Source: Erigeron canadensis (lineage: Eukaryota; Streptophyta; Magnoliopsida; Asterales; Asteraceae). Taken from it: a DNA stretch of 64,000 nt. The stretch spans positions 6,386,649 to 6,450,648 of the forward strand of contig NC_057763.1 of assembly GCF_010389155.1 (NCBI RefSeq), in the 5' to 3' direction. Below, in pieces: positions 52,271-63,900 of this stretch. The translations under genes and the position numbers were made by a program. Under the pieces are notes generated by a model. It had not been told where the DNA came from. It saw only the letters and a list, made by a program, of their open reading frames with translations, and made no database searches. The first letter of the stretch is position 1; each line of letters opens with the position of its first letter.

Positions 52271-53932
52271 ATGACGAGGGGTTCTCTAATTCCAAATGCA
52301 GCTAACAGAATCCGTTTTTATATACGTCACTACTCCACAAACAACAACAATAACTCTAGCATAGATCCGTTTGTCGCCCACCACCATTTATCGGCTATTG
52401 AATCGAAATCCCAACTCCTTAAATCCTACACGGTAACACCTCCGATCAAACCTTGGCCACAAAAGCTATGGCCCAAACGCCTTGTGGCCATGATCACCCG
52501 CCAACAAAACCTTGACCTTGCCCTCCAAATCTTTTACCACGCCGGAAACTACCATTCCGGATTTGAACATAATTACGAGACCTATCATTCCATCATTCAC
52601 AAGCTTTCTCGTGCTCGTGCCTTTGAACCGGTTGAAACCCTTGTTTCCCGTTTGCAAAAGTCGGGCATCAAGTGTGGTGAGAATCTTTTTATTGATGTCT
52701 TACGCAGTTATGGCCTAGCCGGCCGTCCTAAAGACTCCTTACGGATATTCTTGCGGATTCAAGACTTTGGTGTCACAAAATCTGTACGGTCTTTGAACAC
52801 CCTTTTAAATGTTTTGATTCAGAATAGGAAATACAAGCTCGTTCATGCTTTGTTTAAATGCAGTAAAGAAAAGTTCGATATCGTACCAAATGTGTTTACT
52901 TGTAACATTCTTTTGAAAGCATTTTGTAACAACGGTGACATAGAAGGCGCCCTTAAGGTTTTAGATGAAATGCCAGCGATGGGAATGGTGCCAAATCTTG
53001 TGAGTTATACAACTGTGTTGGGAGGTTACGTTTCGAAAGGGGATATGGTCGGTGCAAAAGAGATGTTTGGTCAAATTCTTGATAGAGGGTGGATCCCTGA
53101 TGCGACGACTTACACGATTTTGATGGATGGGTTTTGTAAGCAAGGGAGATTCGTTGATGCAGTGAAAGTGATGGACGAGATGGAGGATAATAAAGTTGAG
53201 CCTAATGATGTTACTTATGGTGTTATGATTGAAGCTTTTTGTAGAGAGAAGAAGACCGGTGAAGCTTTGAATTTGCTAGATGATATGTTTGACAAGAAAT
53301 ACATGCCAACTTCGGCGCTTTGTTGTAGATTGATCGATGCTTTGTGTGAAGATGGGAAGGTCGAGGATGCATGTGAGCTTTGGAAGAAGCTTTTGAGGAA
53401 GAATTGTACTCCTGATAATTCAATATCAAGTACACTTATACACTGGCTGTGTAAAGAAGGGAAGATTGGGCAAGCTAGGAAGCTGTTTGACGAGTTTGAA
53501 AGGAGTTCAACTCCTAGTGTATTAACATATAATACACTGATTGCAGGGATGTGTGAGACGGGAGAGTTGTGTGAGGCTGGTAGGTTGTGGGACGATATGG
53601 TGGAGAAGGGATGTGTTCCGAATGCATTTACGTATAACATGTTAATTAAAGGGTTTTGCAAAGGTGGTAATGCAAAAGAAGGGATCAAGATTTTGGAGGA
53701 GATGTTGGATAAGCGGTGTTTGCCAAACAAAAGTACGTATTCAATTTTACTTTTGGGACTCTGTGAATCAGGGGATGAAGCAAAAGTAGTGAAGGTACTT
53801 GATATGACTCGTTCTAGTGGACACGTGATTGATGGAGATGTTTGGCAGGTTCTTGTAACCAAATTTGGTAGTTCTCTTAGTAAGAAGGGAGATGTTATTG
53901 TTGAATCAGTATCTGTAAAGGACGCCGCTTAG
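52271..53932 (+). CDS. P-class pentatricopeptide repeat protein, mitochondrial, At5g16420-like
   Basis: 553 residues, intronless. The N-terminus (RIRFYIRHYS near 13-22) is basic with an R-x-Y-S cleavage-like motif, which suggests a mitochondrial presequence. About twelve 35-residue PPR motifs follow from residue 100 to 519 (for example NVFTCNILLKAFCNNGDIEGA, YTILMDGFCKQGRFVDAVK, YNTLIAGMCETGELCEAGR), with no E, DYW or SMR tail, hence P class. Such proteins bind single-stranded organellar RNA by one repeat per base and affect its stability, splicing or translation. From memory the closest Arabidopsis relative is At5g16420. It is the only fully intact host gene here. CTATATAAGG lies at 52255-52264, only 7 bases before the ATG, which is too near to be its TATA box. 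Confidence 0.93.
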   Translation: MTRGSLIPNAANRIRFYIRHYSTNNNNNSSIDPFVAHHHLSAIESKSQLLKSYTVTPPIKPWPQKLWPKRLVAMITRQQNLDLALQIFYHAGNYHSGFEHNYETYHSIIHKLSRARAFEPVETLVSRLQKSGIKCGENLFIDVLRSYGLAGRPKDSLRIFLRIQDFGVTKSVRSLNTLLNVLIQNRKYKLVHALFKCSKEKFDIVPNVFTCNILLKAFCNNGDIEGALKVLDEMPAMGMVPNLVSYTTVLGGYVSKGDMVGAKEMFGQILDRGWIPDATTYTILMDGFCKQGRFVDAVKVMDEMEDNKVEPNDVTYGVMIEAFCREKKTGEALNLLDDMFDKKYMPTSALCCRLIDALCEDGKVEDACELWKKLLRKNCTPDNSISSTLIHWLCKEGKIGQARKLFDEFERSSTPSVLTYNTLIAGMCETGELCEAGRLWDDMVEKGCVPNAFTYNMLIKGFCKGGNAKEGIKILEEMLDKRCLPNKSTYSILLLGLCESGDEAKVVKVLDMTRSSGHVIDGDVWQVLVTKFGSSLSKKGDVIVESVSVKDAA

Positions 53933-55476
53933 ATGTCGATCCTGCATAGTTATATTATGATAAAAAGGAGTCTAAAACAGTGTCATTTTTGATGTAATAG
54001 TAGTTTCTATGACAATAACAATTGGGATTTTCGGCCTTAGGTTACTGATTATCCATCCAACTGACAGTTATATCTATCCAATTGAAAGTTAGTTGATCTA
54101 AAGCATCTCCGGAGTTTATGTATATCAATTGGTTTATACTTTTCAAATTATGTCAGCTTTGCCTCTTCTATTTTTTTTTAATGGGTTTTGACTGTGGGAC
54201 ATACTTTTTGACACAAATTAGCTTCTAAGTGGTGAGTATTCAGTAAAACTTATTATGTGACTTGGAATGTCAGAGAGGATTTAAATCTTGTGTGGAATGT
54301 CAGAGAGGATTTAAATCTTGTGTGCCTACTGCCTGGCATATCTGTGATTCAAGATCTTGGTTGCTGCTATTTCCACAATTCCATCAGGTACAGTGTTATG
54401 CTGGTTTGTATCATTTCTATAGCTGTGGTTTTTGTTGTATTTGGTAATGAAACTTTTCTTCACTCTATCGGTAATGCATCCCTTATTTAATGTACCTACA
54501 TGTGATTGTTTTTCCAAGATTATCATGGCTATCAATATAGGTTACCTATATTGGTCTCACTGTCCGAGCAAGTTTTTTTTTGATATCAAGTCATGCCTAC
54601 AAGTTCATATAATGTCTTCTCTCCCCTAGTCTCCACTTTTTCTTAGGTATTTTGACATAAAAGTGCTTAAGTTGAAGATAACAATGTTTGCATAAATTTA
54701 GCCATTTGTGAGTGTTATGTCCGTTTGTGGATTTTAACAACCTACTTATGAACCTGTTATATTTAGGCAACAAAAGAAGAGCACATTTCATTTGTAAATT
54801 TCTAGTTTAAACCTTACCTGGTCAAAAAAATTAACTATTTTGTTTGCTATAGAAAGAAAGGATTTGTGCTCTTTGTCCCGATACAGAACAACCTTTAACT
54901 TGCTTGGTTACTAGTCTAATATCTGGATAGTTTGTATTAAAACTAAGAGTGGTGGATGTGGGAAGCGGGTAAGCCCGTGGCTTGACAGTGGTTAAGCTTT
55001 CTAGACCAATAGGAAAAAAAAAGAGAAGCAAATCTGTATTAAAAGTGTTGCTTTTTCCGACCAACTGTAAGTCATTGTTGGCCCTACTTTGAAATACGGG
55101 GCTTTATATCTTAGGTTATTTTGAAAAGTATTGTTTTTTATTTCTGCTGAGATGCCTCTGACCAGTTGGACTAGTCATTGGTGAATTAATATAAAAATAG
55201 CGTAAGGTTTTACGTATTTAATCTTTTTGGTATTTTGTGCTTGAAGTAATAGGAAAAGAAAATGGAAAGAAAAAGAGAAGGAAATATTTCGTTGACATCA
55301 AAGAGACTCCTCAAAATCAATAAACGGACCAATATAGATAGATACAGATCCCATCCATCAACAAACATTAGTCAGTGTATGTGTGTGTATACAATCTATA
55401 TATACATATGAGATATACTACAATTATATGTAAAAAGTAATTTATTATAGATAGAAAAAGAGAAATAGAGAGAAAG
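53933..55476. other. Spacer between the PPR gene and the epimerase-like copy 1
   Basis: No gene supported. It should hold the PPR 3' UTR. A perfect 30-bp tandem duplication (TGGAATGTCAGAGAGGATTT..) lies at 54263-54322. From about 55190 the sequence is the promoter copy shared with 63446 onward. Confidence 0.5.
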
Positions 55477-55685
55477 ATGTCAAGATCAGAATCAGAATCT
55501 TCATCATTATCAGAAAGTAAGAGTCATGAGATCATTAAAGGAATAAATGGTCTTGATAAAATCATCCTTCGTGAAATCCATGGCAGTACTGTTGAGGTAC
55601 TTTTCTTTTTCTTTAACTTTGTATTTCTTGGTTTTAATTCTATTTTGTATTGTAATCTATATCTCTATATATTAGTATCTATATA
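55190..55685 (+). repeat. Duplicated promoter + exon 1 + intron start, copy 1
   Basis: This segment recurs at about 63446-63900 in the same orientation. Shared blocks include GACATCAAAGAGACTCCTCAAAATC, TCAGTGTATGTGTGTGTATACA, the leader AAAAGAGAAATAGAGAGAAAG, exon 1 and the intron start. The homology resumes after the hAT element at 59089 and runs to about 59250. Copy spacing is about 8.2 kb, nearly half of it the hAT insertion. Confidence 0.8.
55477..55596 (+). pseudogene. Glucose-6-phosphate 1-epimerase-like exon 1, copy 1
   Basis: ATG 55477; 40 codons: a Ser/Glu-rich start, then GINGLDKIILREIHGSTVE, ending at a GAG-GTACTT donor. The pattern KxxNGLxKxxLRExxGxxAE followed by an intron matches exon 1 of plant aldose-1-epimerase-family proteins (G6P 1-epimerase; from memory). 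The next exon should begin with a LYGGxVTSWK-type motif; I find none between 55597 and 63700. A hAT transposon lies in the intron 90 bases on. Probably a detached 5' fragment, unless a distant exon is used. Confidence 0.5.
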
Positions 55686-55849
55686 CAGAGGCGGATCTAG
55701 GAATTTGTCTAAGTGGGGGCATAAAAAACTTACTTGATGGCGGATGAGCGACATAACGGCTATTAAACAACGGCAAAAAGCTGTCAAACTGTAACCCAAT
55801 AGCCTCAAACCAACCATGAAATTCTGCACATTAACAACAATGATAAAAT

Positions 55850-56170
55850 ATAATTACAACAGCATAAACAGCAGCTAAATATCAGTTTGCAATAACAGAA
55901 ATCAGCCTACAAAAAACTATAAACAGCAGCTAAAAAACAGCTTAAATGACAGCAGCAGAATTCAGCAAAAAACAACATAGATACAGCAGCTAAATAACAG
56001 TTAAAAAACAGCGTTAAACAGAAAATTACCAGCAAATAACAACAGCAAAATAACAGTTAAAAAAACAGCTTTAAACAGAAAAATTCCAGCAAATAACAAC
56101 AGCAAAGACAAGCAATTCAGCAGCATAAATCCTGTTAAAAAACAGCATAAAAGGCAGATATAATACAGAA
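55850..56170. repeat. Subterminal repeat cluster of the hAT element
   Basis: More than a dozen copies of AACAGC or ACAGCAGC, often as AACAGCAGCTAAA followed by (A)AACAG, all in the same orientation. They lie between the left TIR and the end of the transposase gene. Short subterminal motif clusters are where hAT transposases bind (known for Ac/Ds and relatives); that role is inferred here. Confidence 0.6.
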
Positions 56171-56275
56171 AAGAAATAGCAGACAGAACCGTAAAAATTA
56201 GCACTTAAACAACCAAAACTAACATCAAAACAACCATTGTAAACTTCATTAAACCATGAGAACCAAGTTAAGTTC

Positions 56276-58480
56276 CTACAATTTGCCTCTACGCTTTCCT
56301 AACTTGTGGAAGTGGGTCATTACATCTTCAATTTTAACACTATCAAGTACTTCTTTTTCTACAGCACAAATTACACAAGAGTTCAAAAACTCGTCACCAA
56401 TTCGGTTGCGCAAATCTGATTTCACAAGTTTCATGGCAGAAAAGCATCTCTCAACTGTTGCTGTTGCAACGGGCAAGACTAGTGCTAGCTTTAACAATCG
56501 GTAGACCAAATGGTAGGAAAGATGTTTTCGCGTTTTCACCATCTCTTTAGCAAGGTCAGCAATACCATTCAAGTTGGCAAATCTTTCATCTTTTGAGACA
56601 TTGGCATAGTACAAGTGAAGCTGATCTTCAAGTTGGCTTCTTTCCACGCTATTAAAATCATTCGGATAAAACTCACTCAGTTTTACTAACTTAGATGCAT
56701 CAAAGTCAGAAAATGAGTTATGCGGGTTCAAAGCAGCCATGTTTGCAATTAACTCGGTGCTTACGTCACTAAAGCGATCACCAAACTCTCGAATTTGCAT
56801 ATCAACAATAGTATTAAAACAATCAAACTCATAATAATGTTGATTAGTGATTCTGGTCTTTTGTCTTTTGCCTTTTCGATTAACATATGTTTCCTTCATA
56901 TTCACCATTGGAATATCATGTTTTTCACAGAAGGCAGATATTTTCTTTAGAAGTGAACCAAACCCTTTTATCCTATATTCATTCAAATCTCTCTTGACAG
57001 ATTTCACCAAGTCAGCCGCTTCCAATATATCTTGATCCTTTCTTTGAAGAGCTTGTGACAAACAATCTGTGAGACCTAATATGTGCTTCATCAATTGCAA
57101 ATGAAACACAAAATCAAATGATCCAAAATAAGTTAGAAGACCTGTTGCTTTGTTTTGGGTAGAACCGTTGGTGCCTTCCTCTTCAACAAACTCAAGTACC
57201 TTAATTACCGATGAAAAATCTTGTTTTGAACCACATTTGTCACAAGTGATAACATCTCAAAGAAGTTCACAACACCTAAGTGTTTTTTCGCAACTGCTAC
57301 AACAACAAATGAAGTTGGTGAGCAAAACAATGAATGTAATATGCTGAATTATTTTCTTCCAAGATTTTAGCTTTCAAGCCATTAAAATGTCCACGCATAT
57401 TGCTTGCTCCATCATATCCTTGACCCCTTACTTGACTCAAACTCAAACTTTTTTATCAGAAAAAAAATTATCAATGGCAGATTTAAGAGATGAAGAGGAT
57501 GTATCAGTCACATGAACAAGACCAACAAAGCTCTCCTTGTTTGATACATATCGCAAAACAATAGCCATCTGTTCCTTTTTTGATACATCACTCGATTCAT
57601 CAACTAATAATGAAAATACACCATCACCAATTTCATCAAAAATGATTTTGAGTACCTCTTTTTCATAGCTTTGACACATAGCTTTCTGTATACTTGGAGC
57701 CACTAACATATCATTCCCCGGTTCCTTTTTTTAAAGTAAGCTCACAAATAGTTCATTTTGACTTGCAATTAATTTCATTAGTTCCAAGTAATGTCCTCTG
57801 AAAAAAGAACTTTCCGACTCATCATGACCGCGGAATGGTAATGCACCATTCAACAAAAACCTAGTATTTAAAAGACAACTCTTTAACCGAATTGCATACT
57901 CCTTTTTGTCAATTTCATTTTTCTTGTGAATGGCAGCTTCAATAGATTGATTTTTTCTCACTAGATCTTCACACTTTTTTAGTGCTATATTATGGAAACT
58001 GTTAATATCACCAATATGCTCATTAAATCTCTCGGTTTTATTCCAACTATTAAATCCTTGAGTCACAAACGCTTCATTTCCTCCACGATTGTTAACATCA
58101 TCTCTAAATAAGTAACAACACAAGCAAAATGCTTTATCTGCCTTTACGCTGTACTCCAACCAATTGCTATATTTATCAAACCATGTCAGGACAAAACGCC
58201 TTGCCCTATTCCCTATCATTGTTTGTGGAAAAGTATGGCCACGGGGTTGACATGGTCCTCGAATCCAATATCGTCTGCTTATCTCGTCTCTTTGGTTAGG
58301 ATTATATTTCAAAATTCTTGGTCTCTCGGAGGGATCCCAAGGAAGATTATTCATATCATCTACTGTAATAGGCGTTGAGAAAGTAGAGCGAGGTCTTTCT
58401 ATATTAGGGTTATTTCTCCTTAAAGATTCTTCATCGGTATTACTAGAAGACGGTTCTTTTCTTTTAAAATATCTTTCCAT
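56276..58480 (-). pseudogene. hAT transposase (ZMYM1/TTF-type), broken
   Basis: ATG 58480 (MERYFKRKEPSSS). N-terminal part (to 57731): a TTF-type zinc finger region with RYWIRGPCQP, GNRARRF, YSVKADKAFCLCCYLF, then the DUF4371 start. A short broken stretch follows with stops or shifts near 57730. Then VAPSIQKAMCQS and LLVDESSDVSKKEQMAIVLRY (57709-57443), another shift near 57440, and the RGQGYDGASNMRG block in a different frame. The C-terminal part (57109-56276) ends with the hAT dimerisation region (VATATVERCFSAMKLVKSDLRNR). At least three breaks; the enzyme is dead but the ends are intact. Confidence 0.88.
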
Positions 58481-59088
58481 TTATCTAGCAAATAAAAAAA
58501 AATAAATTATGTATGTATTGTACAAATACACAATCTGTTGCTTTATTTTAATTAACTAATACAAAGAAAATCAACAATTTAGAAACAAGACAACAACTAA
58601 TAATGCTTTTAATATATCAACAACTTTAATAATCTATTCAGACTATATATTCATATTTTGGTACTAACTAATAGAAAAAAATCAATAATTTAGATTTCTA
58701 GGGTTTACAAAATTATGAGTTAAGTTAGAATTTCCACTTACCTTCACCTTGTTCAGAAAATCAGAAGCAAAATTCAATACTTGAGTACATGATTGAAGGA
58801 AGGAGAAGAGGTTAAAGGAGATCAGTGTTCACCACGAGCGTTGTTTGTTTTAGTCTATTACTACTGAGTTTTGTTTTTTTCTTTTCCCACGTACGCACAA
58901 TCAATTTTTAGCATGGGGATTTTTATTTGTTGGGCTGAGTAAGGGGCATTGCAACTTTTGGGTTGGGGCACACTTAAAGAACTTGGGCTACTACTGAAAA
59001 ATTTAGACTAGTAAACTGATAATTATTTGGGCACTATAGGGGGCATTACCCCCCCTAAAACAATACTACATCCGCCCCTGTCTATATA

Positions 59089-62000
59089 CATATGAATATA
59101 TGTGTATATATATATATAAGTATGAATGAATATATGTCAAATGGTGATGATACAAGTTTGATCTCCTTTGGAACCAACTTTAAAATTCTTGTATTCATGT
59201 AAATAAATATAGATCACTCTAGATCTCTTGCTTCTATAGATATATATAACTTCACCTTTTAAACTTAGTACTGATTTTTGTCGGTATGTCTGGATCGAAG
59301 AGTTCATTTGTTTTAGAGTATATTAGTAATCGTTGATAAATGGGAATGTATGAAGAGTTAGTGATTGAAAAAGTGTTATGAAGAGCTAGGTGGTCAAGTG
59401 ACCGACTGAGCGTTTAGCATTTTAATCAAAGACTGGTGTTTTCAACTTTTCACGATGAGGAATCAGCGGTTATATCGTTTTTAGTAGATTGTTTTTAAAA
59501 AAGGTTGAGTTTTGGTGCGAAGGGCTTTTAACGTGGAAATTTTGAGAAGCATTTTGGTGCTTTTAACTGCCCCTGTTTGAATCTGCACAAAACGGTACCT
59601 GGGTACACCTTGAGGCAGCTGACTTTACTTTTCCATGCATCGGAAGTAAGTACTTTCGGTGCATCAAAGACCATTCAGTCAGCACCTACAATTCCACGTG
59701 TGTAATCTACTTAGTATAGGACTAATTCATTTCACACAAGACATCATAGAATTTGTACATCAATATTTTACAAAATAACTATTTTTGTTGTAGTCTATAT
59801 GATTCATATAAAGAATTGATGTAACTATGCTTAACAATATACTATACAAAACAGCAAGTTAATGCCTCAATGTTTAAGTTTTTGTTTCTAATATAAATGT
59901 AAAATAACTATTAATTTCTGGAATGGTTACATATCTCACTAGTACAAATGCAGAATCTTATGCAAAAACTAATACATTTTCTATGCAATTCCCTCTTTTT
60001 TTTTAAACTATATTTATATGCGTTCTTTATGTTATGCATAGTGTTTTCTAGAAAGGTATTATAGATAATAATGTCAACATTTTAATCACAGAGGTTTGCG
60101 TTGAATATCAAGGAATGGGCTTAAGCTTAACATGCCACCTCCTTACTTAACCTGCACTATATATGTGACACCCAAAAGGTAAGACCTTTATTGTAACACT
60201 CTTATGAAGGGTTGGTGCTGACTTTCAAGCTCATTTGTGATGGTGTACCCATGAATGGGCGTAACAACCACCTCTCTCCCACTCAACCTGGGCATCATGT
60301 GTATGTGAATTTAAATCATAATGTTTCTAATTATATGGTAGGTCGTTTTTGCTCATTCGTTTACGTTTGTATGTTTAGTTCAAGACACAAACGGACATGA
60401 ACACAGTTTTTTGTTCTTTCATCTGTTCATGACACGTTTGTTAAGTTAAATGAAACGACACTAACAAGGCCTTGTTTGTGTTTGTTTATTTCGTTTACAG
60501 GCCTACACCTCACTTGGATCAGAATTCCAGTAATATCAATCGAGTCTAGCCTGCTTGCACCTGTTTGAGATCCACACTTAAGAGAACAGTTGAACTTGAG
60601 GAAAGATGTCTTGTGCTTTATTAGCCTTCGGGCATCAGGAAGAGCATGAACTATTTGGTTCTGCCACCTCTAAACACCCATAACCCTACCATCAAAGATT
60701 TGATGTGTTCACAAGTGGCGACACAGAATAATGACCGTTACAACAACAGGAGACGTCTGAAATAACAACCACATGTAACGAAGTCCTCATATCCAGGTGT
60801 TTACTTTTCATACAAATCATCGTTTTGATCAATTGTTCTCATTATGTATACCCGAAAAGAAATGTTTTGGGTTTTTACAGGATTGCATCTCTACTTTTGA
60901 TTTTGTGGTATGACGGTAACCCCACTCAAGCCACCTCTGTTGACATGGCAAATAAACCCTCTCTCCGCAATCATCCAACAAGGTCTTGGAGCCAGACAAA
61001 TAACCAGCCCTCCACATTGTAAGGTTTTCCTTCTCTCTCAAGCATTACAGACATTGTTTTTCCTTAAAAGCTTTCCAGGTATGCATTTTCTCAAAAGCGT
61101 CATTAATACTCATTAGACAAGGTAGATACATTTCCCCTTTTCACATGCTATGTAAATTATAAATAACCGAAAATGGCACTTTAGCAATTTTAAGTTCTAT
61201 GCAGTATAAATTATAAAATTATAAGGATTGTTCTCTCTTCAAACATTCCACCATTTTATCCTTTCCTTTTTCTTAACGTTCAACAACCTGATTTTGTGAT
61301 ATATAAAATTAGATGTGGGAATTTTGACCCATATACTTACAAGGGGTTCATTTGGGATGTTCATCAGGCCCAATAAAAATAACTCAAAAGGAATTGGTCA
61401 AATGGGTTGAAAGTCTGTCAAGTGAAACCTTTTTCTGTCTTAGTTGCAATTGTTAGTGATTTTGTGTAATTACGTGACAAGTTAATTATTAGTAAAATAG
61501 TTAGATGTCAAGACAGTGTTGTGAGCTGATCAAACCCGTAAAAGATTACTCATTTTGAAGTAGACCCATTTGATGCATTACCCAACCCGCCTGACCACCG
61601 ATTTTGCCACCTCTACTTAAAGAGACTTAAACTCATGGTTAAGGGGTTATAGAGTCTATTTGTCACAAGGTCAAACCCTTTACTTCCTTATTGATCAACG
61701 TATACTTGAATTCCATGGTTTATTCTAGGGCTAAGTGCGCCAAAATGTATCCCGAAATTTCAAACTTGCTATTGTATGTTTACGATTTTCAGCGGTTGCT
61801 GTTATATTCATCTCACCTTTATTACTTGTAAACCAGCCACGTTGGCAACAAATAAGAAAGTTCGATACAATCAAAGGAAGTTTGGAAGTTGAATACGTAC
61901 AATAACAAATCGTGCCAAGTGCTTATATCCTAACTGCAGTTGCTTTGTTGGGACTTATGGTACAGGTTTTTATCTTAAATGACATCATTGAGGTTATGTG

Positions 62001-63445
62001 CGCTGCTATGTATGGTGTCCATTTGGCAAGACCAACATTTGAATTAGAATCTAACTCATATTTTGTTTTCGGTTTTCTTTTGTAGTATGGGCAACTTTTG
62101 GTTTATATTCCTTGCAACTTTGGAGGTGGTGTCTGTGGGTGTGTGAAATGTATATGCAGCAACCAACACGTGTGTATGTAGAATTATTCAAGCAGTAAAA
62201 TCTTGTTCTTGTACATTCAATAGACTTGTGTTCCTTTGAGTTTTGATTGTAAAACGTTTGAAACAAATCATGTCTTTTTTTTTACCGAAAAAAAAAACTA
62301 GGAAAAGTTTAGAATGTTAAATTGTATAATAGGATAACCATTAATTTTGATAGTTAAAGATTGAAACCACGTATGTAGTGATAGTAACTAGCCTTGTACC
62401 CGCGCGATGCAGCGAGCATTGGAAAAAAACGCTGGTTAAGTAGCTGTACAGTGTTATGTGAATGTATGATTCAAGTCATTCAACTCAGTGAAACTTAGTC
62501 CGGCTGAAAGTGCAAACCGCTGTTGTTGTTTTAGAGGAAATGTTTTTTTATGTTGATTGATTATTAAATTCAGTAACGCATGTGTGTTATTTTGGTATAC
62601 TATGTGAGCAACTTAAGGGAAGGGAAGAGATTTATTTTTAAGGGTAGTTTTGGAATTTCAGGGATGAAATGTTTGATGGTAGTATAAATTAAAAGGGTAA
62701 ATTAGAGATTTTAAAGGTAGAGTGTTAAATTTTTAGGAGGTAGTTTGTTTATATAGATAGTATAGATATAGATGATGTTTAATCTCATATTGATATTTTA
62801 TCATTAAGGAAATGTTTTTAAAAATTCGAATGAATACACATTTATCCGGTTCATTCAGCGAATATGGGTATTGATAGATGCAATTCTTTAAATGAATATG
62901 GACATGAAGATGGATATACAAAAAATAAAAGGATACGGTGACATTGAATTGATCAATCTAATCAGAAATGACAACCTTTTACTGGAAAAAAAAATTGACA
63001 TCCGATTCATTGTCTTCCATCCATCGGTAAGAACTTTACTTCCATAGTTCCATTTGTATTTTCGCCTTAGGGGTAAGACTCGATCAATAAGACTCCCATT
63101 GTCAAAAATGGTATTTAAAAAAATTCGTATTGCCATTACACACGCCCAAAGATATTATTTTTTATTATTGTGAAGCCGATCTAATTTATTAAAATATTTA
63201 ATACAATGTACATACATTATAATTATAACTTTTTTTAAAATAAAAATAGTTTTTTTTTCTTTTTATCTATATAAAATAATCTTCTAATTTCAACAATTAT
63301 GTAGTTACATAAAGATTAAAGGTCACATATTTAACATTTACCAAAAATGTAAGGATATTGACTTTTTGGGCATGAGTTTTGCACTCTTGATGCCAAAAAC
63401 GTTAGCCATTAGCCCTTTATAATAGGCGAAATATTTAATTTAATA
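59089..63445. other. Spacer between the hAT element and epimerase copy 2
   Basis: 59089-59250 continues the copy-1 intron. The rest has no supported gene: the open frames at 60212, 60825-61116 and 62888-63136 lack family signatures. A segment near 61320-61620 has repeat-like CCCATTTGATGC/CAACCCGCCTGAC phrases. One near 62387-62765 (GTACCCGCGCGATGCAGCGAGC to TATATAGATAGTATAGAT) looks like a dispersed repeat, type unclear. Confidence 0.45.
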
Positions 63446-63900
63446 AGTTAATATAAAAATAGCATAAAGTGTTATATATATAATAGGAAAAGAAAACGGA
63501 AAGAAAAAGGGAAGGAAAATATTTGGTTGACATCAAAGAGACTCCTCAAAATCAATAAACATTTGTGTGTCCGTAGATACAGTGTTAAGTCAGTGTATGT
63601 GTGTGTATACAATCTATATATACATATGAGATGTACTACAATTATATATGTAAAAAGTAATTTATTATTATAGATTAGAAAAAGAGAAATAGAGAGAAAG
63701 GATGTCAAGATCAGAATCGGAATCAGAATCTTCATCATCATTAGAAAATAAGAGTTGTGAGATCATCAAAGGTATAAATGGTCTTGATAAAATCATCCTT
63801 CGTGAAATCCATGGCACTACTGTTGAGGTACTTTTCATTCTCTTTAACTTGCATTTCTTGGTTTTAATTCTATTTTATATTGTAATCTATATATATATAT
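63446..63900 (+). repeat. Duplicated promoter + exon 1 + intron start, copy 2
   Basis: Partner of 55190-55685 and 59089-59250. It lacks the hAT element: TCTATATATATATATATGAATG (63887 onward) runs straight through the insertion point. The intron continues to the end of the window. Confidence 0.8.
63702..63827 (+). CDS. Glucose-6-phosphate 1-epimerase-like exon 1, copy 2 (continues beyond window)
   Basis: ATG 63702; 42 codons: MSRSESESESSSS, then GINGLDKIILREIHGTTVE, with donor GAG-GTACTT. Two codons longer than copy 1 through an added Ser-Glu repeat. Upstream are a TATATATACATATG promoter segment and a purine-rich leader. This copy is the better candidate for the working gene because it is uninterrupted and runs out of the window. 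The enzyme interconverts alpha and beta anomers of glucose-6-phosphate (family knowledge); the identification rests on exon 1 only. Confidence 0.5.

Larger units (their letters stand above)
55686..59080 (-). mobile_element. hAT transposon (3395 bp) with intact ends
   Basis: Terminal inverted repeats CAGAGGCGGATCTAG (55686) and, on the other strand, CAGGGGCGGATGTAG (59080). The 8-bp duplication TCTATATA at 55678-55685 and 59081-59088 is exact. The transposase is on the minus strand. The second epimerase copy (around 63880) shows the uninterrupted site. The size and ends indicate a formerly autonomous copy. Confidence 0.92.

Noticed and set aside
59380..59660. tRNA-derived SINE
   Set aside because: A weak A-box-like phrase was seen, but no convincing B box, tail or flanking duplication.
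60212..61116. Several short plus-strand frames as a gene with introns
   Set aside because: No recognisable domain, no consistent splice phase, and no epimerase exon 2 signature.
62387..62765. Helitron-like or other dispersed repeat ending in TATATAGATAGTATAGAT
   Set aside because: The phrases look familiar from plant repeats, but I could not define ends, target duplication or a terminal hairpin.
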